Of a DNA stretch of 14,715 bases, positions 7,280 through 14,245 are shown one piece after another. The position numbers and the translations under genes are program-made. How positions within the stretch are numbered: the stretch's first letter is position 1; every line of letters starts with the position of its first letter. Location: NCBI GenBank assembly GCA_948482415.1, contig CAOMFZ010000036.1, positions 1 to 14,715 on the forward strand, read 5' to 3'. The stretch comes from an uncultured Mailhella sp. (GTDB taxonomy: Bacteria; Desulfobacterota; Desulfovibrionia; Desulfovibrionales; Desulfovibrionaceae). Below the pieces are notes generated by a model that was given only the letters and a program-made list of their open reading frames with translations, made no database searches and had not been told where the DNA came from.

Positions 7280-8665
7280 ATGAATAAGAAATTATTATAT
7301 CTAATCGGTATTGTTTTGTTTTTTGGTATATTGTGGTTGTCCCCCGTTCCGGAGGGCTTAACAAAAGAAGGCTATTATTCCATTCTCATTATTATGGCGA
7401 CTGTTGTCATTTGGGTAACAGAAGTTCTGCCCATAGCGTTTGCAGGTGTGTTCTTTACTGTTTTGCCGGCAGTTCTGCATATTACACCATTGCCAAAAAT
7501 GATGGCAAATTTTGCCACCCCGGTCATCTTTTTTGTTTTTTCCATGTTTATCATGTCAGTGGCATTTAATAATTCAGGGTTCAGCCGCAGGATTGTGTTG
7601 CTGGCAAGTCTGAAATCCAAGGGAAATCCCTCTAAATTGCTTTTGTACCTGATGCTGGCAAGTGGATTTTTATCCTGCATTTTTGCCGATATTCCTGTTA
7701 TGGCTGTTATGGTGCCGATTGCCGCTGCTATTTTGCACAATAATAATTGTGAAAAAGGAAAAAGCCCCTTTGGGCAGGCTATGATGATTGGTCTGGCTTT
7801 TGCCTGTCTGATTGGCGGAGTTGGAACACCTGCCGGTTCTGCCATGAATATTCTGACAATGGGGATGCTCAAAGATATGGTGCATGTTGATATCACTTTT
7901 CTTGAATGGGCATGTCTTGGTATTCCGCTTGTTTGTATTCTTGTTCCATTATCCTGGTTTGTTATTGTAAAAGTCTATAAACCTGAAATGCGTTTTCTGG
8001 TTGGAATGGAGAAAGCGGAAGAAGAATACCGCGCTTTGGGTGCGTTGTCAGGCAATGAAAAGAAATTTTTGTTAATTCTTACAGTTAATGTTATTGTTTG
8101 GATGACAGACAGTGTTCATCATCTTCCTCTTCCTGTTGCATGTGTTCTTGGGGCAACGTTATTTCTGCTGCCCGGCATTGATCTTTTTGACTGGTCAAAA
8201 GATAATTCAAAAATAGGATGGGAAGTTCTTGTGGTTATCGGTGCAGCCAATGCTCTTGGCATGCTGCTCTGGGAACAGGGAGCCGCGTCATGGATAGCTT
8301 CGACCTGTCTTTCAGGGGTTACAGGTGCTCCGCTGTGGCTGCTTATTGCTGTCATTGCTGCTTTTACAGTTGCTGTTCACTTGCTTATTCCTGTTAATAC
8401 CGCGATTGTTGCCGTATTGCTTCCTGCTTTGGTGGCTTTGTCAGAAACAATGGGCGTTAATGCTGCAATACTTGCTATTCCTATGGGGTTCAGTGTTTCT
8501 GCCGCATTGCTTCTGCCGCTTGATGCTGTTTCACTTGTTTCCTATAACTCCGGTTATTATCAAATGAAAGATATGTTCAAGCCGGGTATTTTTGTTTCCA
8601 TTGTTTGGATTATTGTTGTTCCTGTTCTTATGTTAACTATTGGCGAGCTTCTCAATTTATTGTAA
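7280..8665 (+). CDS. SLC13/DASS-family anion (carboxylate) permease
   Basis: A 461-residue polytopic inner-membrane protein with roughly 11-12 hydrophobic segments, related to divalent anion:sodium symporters such as VcINDY. The two inverted halves are visible: the first has FADIPVMAVMVPIAAAIL (135-152) and IGGVGTPAGSAMN (178-190), the second has LLIPVNTAIVAVLLPAL (368-384). The SNT signatures that bind Na+ and carboxylate in the family read ADI (136-138) and VNT (372-374), so the first is lost and the second altered. This hints at a different ligand or coupling ion. The start ATG follows GGGAGAG. It lies 44 bp after the flavoprotein gene with no terminator between, so it probably belongs to the same operon and brings in the reductase substrate. 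A strong terminator follows its stop. Confidence 0.88.
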   Translation: MNKKLLYLIGIVLFFGILWLSPVPEGLTKEGYYSILIIMATVVIWVTEVLPIAFAGVFFTVLPAVLHITPLPKMMANFATPVIFFVFSMFIMSVAFNNSGFSRRIVLLASLKSKGNPSKLLLYLMLASGFLSCIFADIPVMAVMVPIAAAILHNNNCEKGKSPFGQAMMIGLAFACLIGGVGTPAGSAMNILTMGMLKDMVHVDITFLEWACLGIPLVCILVPLSWFVIVKVYKPEMRFLVGMEKAEEEYRALGALSGNEKKFLLILTVNVIVWMTDSVHHLPLPVACVLGATLFLLPGIDLFDWSKDNSKIGWEVLVVIGAANALGMLLWEQGAASWIASTCLSGVTGAPLWLLIAVIAAFTVAVHLLIPVNTAIVAVLLPALVALSETMGVNAAILAIPMGFSVSAALLLPLDAVSLVSYNSGYYQMKDMFKPGIFVSIVWIIVVPVLMLTIGELLNLL

Positions 8666-8677
8666 AAGGAAGTATGG

Positions 8678-8730
8678 GAAAGTTTCAATCATCAGCGGTG
8701 TATACTGCTGCGGTTGGAACTTTCTTTTTT
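8678..8730 (+). terminator. Strong intrinsic terminator/attenuator between permease and regulator genes
   Basis: GAAAGTTTCAATC (8678-8690) pairs with GGTTGGAACTTTC (8712-8724) over 13 positions with two G-U pairs. An inner stem CAGCGGT/ACTGCTG (8693-8699 with 8704-8710) closes a GTAT loop, and six T follow directly (8725-8730). It starts 12 bp after the permease stop and ends 4 bp before the GGAGGA of the regulator gene, leaving no room for a promoter between them. Confidence 0.85.
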
Positions 8731-8743
8731 CTGCGGAGGAAGT

Positions 8744-9499
8744 ATGCAGCTTTCGGAGTTAATTTTTTATAAGAATAAAAATGTTAGCAATACACCCAGA
8801 AAGATTCCAGACTATGTCCTGCCTGTTCCTCCTTTGCGTTCTCTTCCCGGAATAATTTGCAACACCAGTTATATTTTTGAATATATTCTGGATATTGCAA
8901 AAAAAATTACGTTGAAAAAAGGAGAAATAATTTATCCGGATAATGAAAGGCAAGTCCCCTTTTGCTATTTAAAAAAAGGAAAAATATGTACATATCAAAT
9001 TGATGAGGAGGGAAATACTTTTATCTCTCATTTCCTTTTATATGGGGCGCTTTTTTTTGATGTTTTTTTTCTGACTTGCGGGCAGTACAAGGCTGTGCCG
9101 ATGAAAGCTCTGGAAGATTCGGAGCTCTATTGTTTTCCTGTGGATTTGAATTTTGAAGATCTTTTGCAAATGAATGTGGGGTTGGTAAAAAATTTACTGT
9201 ATTCGCAGTCCATAAAAGATTTTACTTATTCCAAGCTTGTCCGAATTAATATGAAAGTTAAGCCGCTCAATCGTATTTGTTCCTATATTTATGAAATGTA
9301 TGAGAGCTATCAGGAAAAATTTTTCTGTCCGAACATTACCCAATCTGAAATGGCGCTGCTTCTCAATATGCATACAGTGACTTTTTCCAATGTTATTGCT
9401 CAATTAAAAGAAAAAAATGTCATTGAAACCTTTACCAAAAAGCAATTAATTATCACTGACCTTGAAAAACTTTGCTATTACAGATTTTATGGCTTATAG
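8744..9499 (+). CDS. Crp/Fnr-family transcriptional regulator, CprK-like
   Basis: A 251-residue regulator with an N-terminal cNMP-type beta-barrel (about 45-150), a dimerisation helix (about 150-190) and a C-terminal winged helix-turn-helix, NITQSEMALLLNMHTVTFSNVI (197-218). Overall layout and tail (ITDLEKL, 237-243) resemble CprK, the chlorophenol-sensing activator of halorespiration, more than Crp. The CRP DNA-contact residues R180, E181 and R185 align with T211, V212 and N216, so the operator must differ from the classical Crp box. No cAMP phosphate-binding cassette and no Fnr-like N-terminal cysteine cluster is seen. The ATG at 8744 with GGAGGA 3 bases upstream is preferred over an in-frame TTG at 8714, which lies inside the terminator stem. 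The gene is conspicuously AT-rich. It probably controls the upstream redox operon through the palindromes at 4276-4305. Confidence 0.85.
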   Translation: MQLSELIFYKNKNVSNTPRKIPDYVLPVPPLRSLPGIICNTSYIFEYILDIAKKITLKKGEIIYPDNERQVPFCYLKKGKICTYQIDEEGNTFISHFLLYGALFFDVFFLTCGQYKAVPMKALEDSELYCFPVDLNFEDLLQMNVGLVKNLLYSQSIKDFTYSKLVRINMKVKPLNRICSYIYEMYESYQEKFFCPNITQSEMALLLNMHTVTFSNVIAQLKEKNVIETFTKKQLIITDLEKLCYYRFYGL

Positions 9500-9518
9500 T
9501 AAATTGGTATGTGACCCC

Positions 9519-9574
9519 AAAAACAGCCTTAAAAGAGAAAATTTCTATTAAGGCTGCTTGAGGGTTATTTTTTT
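9519..9574. terminator. Bidirectional intrinsic terminator
   Basis: CAGCCTTAA (9524-9532) and TTAAGGCTG (9548-9556) form a perfect 9-bp stem. On the minus strand it is followed directly by five T (9519-9523 read in reverse), a good terminator for the amidohydrolase gene ending at 9592. On the plus strand a run of seven T (9568-9574) lies 11 bases beyond the stem, so termination of the regulator transcript may be weaker. Confidence 0.8.
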
Positions 9575-9591
9575 GTAATAAAGGAATGTTA

Positions 9592-11196
9592 TTAAGCTTT
9601 ATAGACAACTTTGCCGTTGCAGACTGTCATGCAAACTCTGGTATTTTTGATTGTGTGAGGCTCAATAGTTTCAAGATCATGGTCAAGCACAACAAAGTCT
9701 GCTTTAAAGTTAACTTTCAGCATACCAATGGCATGGTCCCAAAAAGCGCATTTTGCCGCATAGGTAGTGTAAGCCTGCAATGCCTGATAAGGGGTAATTT
9801 TTTGGTCTTCCCCATAAACTTGCCCGGTGCTGCTTTCACGGGTAACGGCAGTTTGCATACTGTCTAGAACTGTCATCGGCAGAATAGGCGTATCCATGTG
9901 CAGAGAAAATGGCATGTCTCTGCGAGCAGCAGAACCGGCTGGATCCATATGACAGGTGCGTTCTTTGCCAAGGAAAATATTGGCATGTCTGTCACCCCAG
10001 ACATGGATATGATAACCATAGAAAGAAGGAATTATTCCAATTGCTTTCATTCTGTCCAAATGTTCTTCTGACACATTTTGTGCATGAATAAGCATATGAT
10101 TGAGTTTTACAGGGTGCTTTTGATAGGCTTTTTCAAAGGCAGTGATTGCCACTTCAGAAGCATAATCCCCGTTGGTATGAACAGCAATTTGAATATCTTT
10201 CAAATGGTATTCTTCAATGCGTTTCTCAATTTCTTCAACTGTATAGAATAATTGGCTTTTATGTTCCGGCTTGGTGTGATATCCCTTGGTAAGAGCTGCT
10301 GTCATGCACTGGATAGAGCCGTCAATAACCCATTTAAGTCCGCCAAATTTAATAAAATCACTTCCGCAGTGGAAAAGACTGTATTTTACAAGATCCTTCA
10401 TGACATCAGGTACAAACTGCAAATAGGCTCGTGCCGTTAATTTGTTTTTTCTTTCAAGATGAAGAAGGGCTTTCATGGTTTTTTCAGGGTCACTTGCAAT
10501 GCCTATGCCGCCGATAAAACAGGTGGTAATGCCGCATTTGTTGTAGGTTTGCATGGCTTGCTGCAAAAGCTGGCAATAGGTATCAAAATCCGGTTCCGGT
10601 AAATCATACATATTAGTGAAAAGAGCCGTTTCTTCAAGTATGCCGTTTAGATCACCCTGTTCATTTTTGACAAATACTCCGCCTTCTACAGTAGTTGTGG
10701 GCAGAAGATGAAGTTTTTTGATGGCATAGCTGTTGATATACCCCACATGTCCGGAAATATGAAAAACTAAAATCGGGTGTTTAGTGCTGACTTTGTCCAA
10801 ATCATCTTTGGTGAGATGACGCTGTTCAGCAAGCCCTGTGTCGTCATAAGAATAGCCGACAATCCATTCACCTTCTTCTGTTTGCTTTGCTCTTTCCTTG
10901 AGAGCCTCGAGTACTTCACCAATATTTTTGTATTTCAACCCACAGAAAACTCTTGGAATATTAACAGCATAATAATCTATATGGCTATGGGTTTCAATAA
11001 AGCCCGGATAGATGATTTTATCCTGCACATCAAGAATATCGACTTTGGAATTTTGGGTGTACTCAGTCAGTTCCTGTGCCGTTCCCAGAGCTTCAATAAC
11101 ACCGTTATTGATGAGCATAGCTTCTGCACAGGGACAGTCTTTATCCATGGTAATAATTTTTTTTGCTTTATACAGTGTTTTTTTTGCTGTTTGCAT
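9592..11196 (-). CDS. Amidohydrolase, YtcJ-like (Amidohydro_3)
   Basis: A 534-residue metal-dependent amidohydrolase of the YtcJ/AepA type, about the usual family length. Metal-ligand motifs are in order: ETHSH with H70 and H72 after the first beta strand, LKWVIDGS with K288 and D292, AVHTNGD with H340, LIHAQ with H371, and HMDTP with D435. A C-terminal urease-like beta-sandwich piece closes the chain (about 493-534), matching the N-terminal one. Family members hydrolyse amides, cyclic amides or N-acyl compounds; this substrate is unknown. There is no signal peptide, so it is probably cytoplasmic. AGAGG lies about 8 bases before the ATG. It is 26 bp downstream of the signal-peptidase-like gene on the same strand, and it converges on the Crp/Fnr gene, so a link with the reductase module is possible but not shown by operon structure. 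Confidence 0.88.
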   Translation of the reverse strand: MQTAKKTLYKAKKIITMDKDCPCAEAMLINNGVIEALGTAQELTEYTQNSKVDILDVQDKIIYPGFIETHSHIDYYAVNIPRVFCGLKYKNIGEVLEALKERAKQTEEGEWIVGYSYDDTGLAEQRHLTKDDLDKVSTKHPILVFHISGHVGYINSYAIKKLHLLPTTTVEGGVFVKNEQGDLNGILEETALFTNMYDLPEPDFDTYCQLLQQAMQTYNKCGITTCFIGGIGIASDPEKTMKALLHLERKNKLTARAYLQFVPDVMKDLVKYSLFHCGSDFIKFGGLKWVIDGSIQCMTAALTKGYHTKPEHKSQLFYTVEEIEKRIEEYHLKDIQIAVHTNGDYASEVAITAFEKAYQKHPVKLNHMLIHAQNVSEEHLDRMKAIGIIPSFYGYHIHVWGDRHANIFLGKERTCHMDPAGSAARRDMPFSLHMDTPILPMTVLDSMQTAVTRESSTGQVYGEDQKITPYQALQAYTTYAAKCAFWDHAIGMLKVNFKADFVVLDHDLETIEPHTIKNTRVCMTVCNGKVVYKA

Positions 11197-11222
11197 GATT
11201 TTACCTCTTGCCTTGTAATAAA

Positions 11223-12023
11223 TTATTTTGCCACAGTTGCAAAAACAAGGCGTTTTCCGATATTTTTCAAAGTATTGCTGTACAGAATGAAAAGGGCTTT
11301 TCCTTTTATTCTGTGGGCAGTTAAAAAGGTCAGCGTGCGTGTGTCTTTGAGTTCAAACTGTTCATCTTTTTTCACATGCAAATCTTTTTCCTTGTCGTGC
11401 TGGATAAGCAGCAGGGTATCAGGAACAATGAATTTGGTAATGGGGAAAGATGCAATTTGCGCCAGTTCATTGCCGTTCCGGTATAAAATGCCGTCTTTGA
11501 ATTCCAGTACATCGCCAGCCACAGCTTTGACAATGCCAAGCCGTTCCTCAAAATTATCCGTATAAAAAATAACAGTGTCATTATAATGATGTCCGATAAG
11601 CGGAATTTTTTCCTGTACAACCAAAATGTCATTGGTGTGCACATTTTCAAAATCCTGTTCCACTTTGTAGAAATTGACCGGCACGTTAATAATCAGCAAA
11701 ATGGTAAGTACAAGGAAAACGAGATAGAAGAAAATATCTGCGCAAATATCCTGTATGGCAACGTCTTTTCTGGGTTTACGCGCGGCAATAAGCCCTGCAA
11801 TAAGCCCGTATGCCAGCGCAATGGCGTGGACAAGCAAATAGAGAAAAAGAGTCAGAACAATGAAGCGCACAGGCATAAATGCAAGGAAAAAGGCATAAAA
11901 AACAAGCAGAAAGCCAATCAAAAGCGCCACTTTTGATTTTCCGGCGCAGAGCAGCGATGCTCCCGGCCAAATAAGACCAAGTAAAAAAGCCCAGATTGTG
12001 CTTATTTGTTTTTGCTCTTGCAT
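11223..12023 (-). CDS. Signal peptidase I (S26)-like membrane protein without catalytic dyad
   Basis: A 266-residue membrane protein with about four N-terminal hydrophobic segments (about 10-26, 31-50, 52-80, 97-116) and a C-terminal extracytoplasmic domain. The domain resembles signal peptidase I: GIVKAVAGDVLEFKDGILYRNG (163-184) lines up with the family block around KRxxGLPGDxxxxxxGxxxxNG. Compared with E. coli LepB, the nucleophile Ser position (SMxPTLxxGD) falls on Q123 in a QDFENVHTND stretch. The catalytic Lys position falls on G163, with K166 displaced by three residues. It is therefore predicted to be a non-proteolytic relative, though these positions were aligned by eye. The ATG overlaps the serine acetyltransferase gene by 22 bp and has GAGGAG 6 bases upstream, indicating co-translation. 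Function unknown. Confidence 0.65.
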   Translation of the reverse strand: MQEQKQISTIWAFLLGLIWPGASLLCAGKSKVALLIGFLLVFYAFFLAFMPVRFIVLTLFLYLLVHAIALAYGLIAGLIAARKPRKDVAIQDICADIFFYLVFLVLTILLIINVPVNFYKVEQDFENVHTNDILVVQEKIPLIGHHYNDTVIFYTDNFEERLGIVKAVAGDVLEFKDGILYRNGNELAQIASFPITKFIVPDTLLLIQHDKEKDLHVKKDEQFELKDTRTLTFLTAHRIKGKALFILYSNTLKNIGKRLVFATVAK

Positions 12024-12967
12024 GTAATCTCCTCGGTATTTCCTTTGAGCATATCGCTTTCTTTTGCTTTGGAGCCATGGCTTTGGACAATTTTTTCACC
12101 GGGTCCGACACTTTTGGTGAGCCAGACATTACCGCCGATCACTGCCCCTTTGCCAATGGTGATACGGCCTAAAATAGACGCACCTGCATAAACCGTGACA
12201 TCATCTTCCAAAATGGGGTGACGGGCAATGCCTTTGACTAAAGTTCCGTCGTCAGCTTTGTCAAAAGAGAACGCTCCTAACGTTACACCCTGATACAGAC
12301 GGCAGTTTGAGCCAATAATACAGGTTTCACCGATAACAACGCCTGTTCCGTGGTCAATGAAGAAATGTTCGCCAATGGTTGCTCCGGGGTGAATATCGAT
12401 CCCTGTGCGGGAATGTGCCATTTCAGAAATCATGCGGGGGATAATGGGGACACGCAGCTTATAGAGCTCATGAGCAATGCGGTGGTGGGTCATCACCAGC
12501 ATGGAGGGATAGCAGAAAATTGTTTCGCCTGCACTGACGGCAGCAGGGTCGCCCTCATAGGCAGCCTGGGCATCAAGAGCAAGCAGACGGCGAATTTCAG
12601 GCAATTTATTCATAAATTCCATGGCGATATCAGCAGACGCTTTTTCGCAGCCGCGTCTGTCTTTTGAATAATCCGCACAGGCAAAACAGCCGCCGCGGCG
12701 TATTTGTTCTGTCAAAAGGCGGTAGGTGCTGTCCAGACTTGCTGTGATATGGTAGCTGATAGATTCCATGTGCACTTGAGAGGGACCAAAATAGCCGGGA
12801 AAAATAATAGCTTTCAGACGGCTGATAATTTCTTTCAATGCTTCATGGGAGGGCATGGGGTGCTCACATTCGCCGCAGTGCAAAACATTTTTGAGGGAAT
12901 CCACATCGCAGAGCTGTTTTGCTATATTGTCAATACTTGATATTCTGGTTGCTTTTATGGGTTTCAT
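12002..12967 (-). CDS. epsC: Serine O-acetyltransferase, EpsC/CysE type
   Basis: Transfers acetyl from acetyl-CoA to L-serine, giving O-acetylserine for cysteine synthesis in the cytoplasm. This is the long EpsC form (321 residues), with an all-helical N-terminal half and a C-terminal left-handed beta-helix of hexapeptide repeats (about 190-300). D191 (GIDIHPGA) and H206 (FIDHGTG) keep the 15-residue spacing of the E. coli CysE dyad D143/H158. ARHPIL (248-253) matches the conserved RHP segment. The N-terminal half carries unusual cysteine pairs: HCGEC (C31, C34), GGCFAC (C94, C97) and C107. The ATG has AAAGGA about 7 bases upstream. A 54-bp gap separates it from the flavoprotein gene upstream, where TTGATT (13020-13025) and TACATA (12997-13002) at 17-bp spacing are a weak promoter candidate. 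It is first of a probable three-gene unit. Confidence 0.92.
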   Translation of the reverse strand: MKPIKATRISSIDNIAKQLCDVDSLKNVLHCGECEHPMPSHEALKEIISRLKAIIFPGYFGPSQVHMESISYHITASLDSTYRLLTEQIRRGGCFACADYSKDRRGCEKASADIAMEFMNKLPEIRRLLALDAQAAYEGDPAAVSAGETIFCYPSMLVMTHHRIAHELYKLRVPIIPRMISEMAHSRTGIDIHPGATIGEHFFIDHGTGVVIGETCIIGSNCRLYQGVTLGAFSFDKADDGTLVKGIARHPILEDDVTVYAGASILGRITIGKGAVIGGNVWLTKSVGPGEKIVQSHGSKAKESDMLKGNTEEITCKSKNK

Positions 12968-13021
12968 AGCTCATCCTTTCTTTAAACTCTTATTTTTATG
13001 TAGAACATTTTATAAAAAAAA

Positions 13022-14245
13022 TCAAGTTGTTGTCTTTGCAATTTTATGGGCAATTTTGTTTGCGCAGGCAAGGGCAAAATGAATATTGTATCCGCCGAGA
13101 AGTCCTGTAATATCAAGACATTCGCCTGCAAAAAAGAGATTTTTATGCAAGCTGCTTTCCAGATTGGAAGAAATTTCTCCGATGTCGATGCCGCCAAGGC
13201 AGGCTTCGGCTTTTTTCAGACTGTCTGTGGCAGTGGGAATACATTGATACCGGTGAATTGCTTTGACCAGCTCTTCCCTTTCTTTTTTGGAAAGTTCAGC
13301 AATTTTACGATGCTGCAGCTCTTTAGGCATGAGGGCACAGGCAAGCCTGTCGGGCATGAGCGGTAAAATTAAATTTTTGACAAGCTTTTTGCCATTGGCC
13401 GGGTCGTGCATCTTTTCCAGAAGATTGTCATAAGGCAGAAAATCAATACACAGTTTTTCGCCTTGTTCCCATAAGCAGGAAATAACAAGGCTTGCGGGAC
13501 CGCTTATGCCGGCAGGGGTAAAAAGAAGCGGACGTACGCCGCAGGGGTCTGTTTTTTCTTGTCCGTTTTCCTGCAACACTTTGATTTGCACGGGAAGATT
13601 TATACCTTCCAAACCCAGCAAAGGAGAATTTTTGGGAAGAAAAAGCGGTACAAGGGCAGGACGGAAGGGAAATATGGTATGTCCCCATTTTTGCGCAAGC
13701 CGCAGGGCAAAATCAGATGCGCCCAGCTGCGGATACGCTGCTGAGCCGGTGGCAACAAGAAGCATTTTGCATGTGATTTCATGGGACGCAGTTTTTATGG
13801 TATAGCGTCTTTCACCTTGCTCCTCATGATAAAAATAGCTTTGGATCTTTTCAGACAGGAGAATTTTTGTTTTTGCCAGCTTGTGTATGAGATTTTCAAT
13901 ACAATTTTTTACAGGCTGACTGCAAAAAATCTGCCCGTATTCCCGTTCTTCAAAATCCATGCCCATATCATGCATAAAGGCAAGCGTTTGTTCAGTTTGC
14001 CATGTTTTGAAAAGAGACTGCAAAAGTTTTTTGGCTTGTTTGGGACTGTGGCTGACATAATAGGCAGGATCGATGTTTCTGTTGGTCATATTGCCCATAC
14101 CCCCGCCGGCTATGCGCCATTTTTTGCCCGGCATGTCCTGACTGTCCAAAAGGGTCACAGAACATTTATTTTGGCAAAGATACGCGGCAAAAAGCCCTGC
14201 CGCACCTGCGCCGATAATGAGTAAATCAGTATTAATTTTTGGCAT
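13022..14245 (-). CDS. FAD-dependent oxidoreductase, HI0933/BaiN family
   Basis: A 407-residue flavoprotein of the HI0933/BaiN (YhiN) family, close to the usual length. It shows the FAD motif IIGAGAAGLFAAY (10-22), the family block GKKWRIAGGGMGNMTN (40-55), LLVATGSAAYPQLG (162-175), and the C-terminal GECLDITGLLGGYN (374-387) that completes the FAD site. GMGN replaces the more usual GRCN. Family members bind FAD; BaiN is linked to bile acid 7-dehydroxylation, but most homologues lack a defined reaction, so no substrate is assigned. The ATG at 14245 overlaps the 3' end of the glycosyltransferase gene by 14 bp and has only a weak ribosome-binding site, so translation is probably coupled. The overlap implies one transcription unit despite unrelated functions. 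Confidence 0.9.
   Translation of the reverse strand: MPKINTDLLIIGAGAAGLFAAYLCQNKCSVTLLDSQDMPGKKWRIAGGGMGNMTNRNIDPAYYVSHSPKQAKKLLQSLFKTWQTEQTLAFMHDMGMDFEEREYGQIFCSQPVKNCIENLIHKLAKTKILLSEKIQSYFYHEEQGERRYTIKTASHEITCKMLLVATGSAAYPQLGASDFALRLAQKWGHTIFPFRPALVPLFLPKNSPLLGLEGINLPVQIKVLQENGQEKTDPCGVRPLLFTPAGISGPASLVISCLWEQGEKLCIDFLPYDNLLEKMHDPANGKKLVKNLILPLMPDRLACALMPKELQHRKIAELSKKEREELVKAIHRYQCIPTATDSLKKAEACLGGIDIGEISSNLESSLHKNLFFAGECLDITGLLGGYNIHFALACANKIAHKIAKTTT

Noticed and set aside
8714..8743. TTG start adding 10 residues to the Crp/Fnr protein
   Set aside because: It lies within the terminator stem and has no ribosome-binding site; ATG at 8744 follows GGAGGA.
8674..8772. A 32-codon ORF with AAGGA before ATG, overlapping the regulator start
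   Set aside because: Most of it is the stem of the strong terminator, which explains the sequence; its hydrophobic character is probably incidental.
10777..11565. Plus-strand 262-residue ORF
   Set aside because: Antisense to the amidohydrolase and signal-peptidase-like genes, no recognisable domain, low-complexity hydrophobic composition; judged a shadow frame.
13011..13020. T-rich run after the BaiN-family gene, considered as a terminator
   Set aside because: No stable stem precedes the run on the minus strand.
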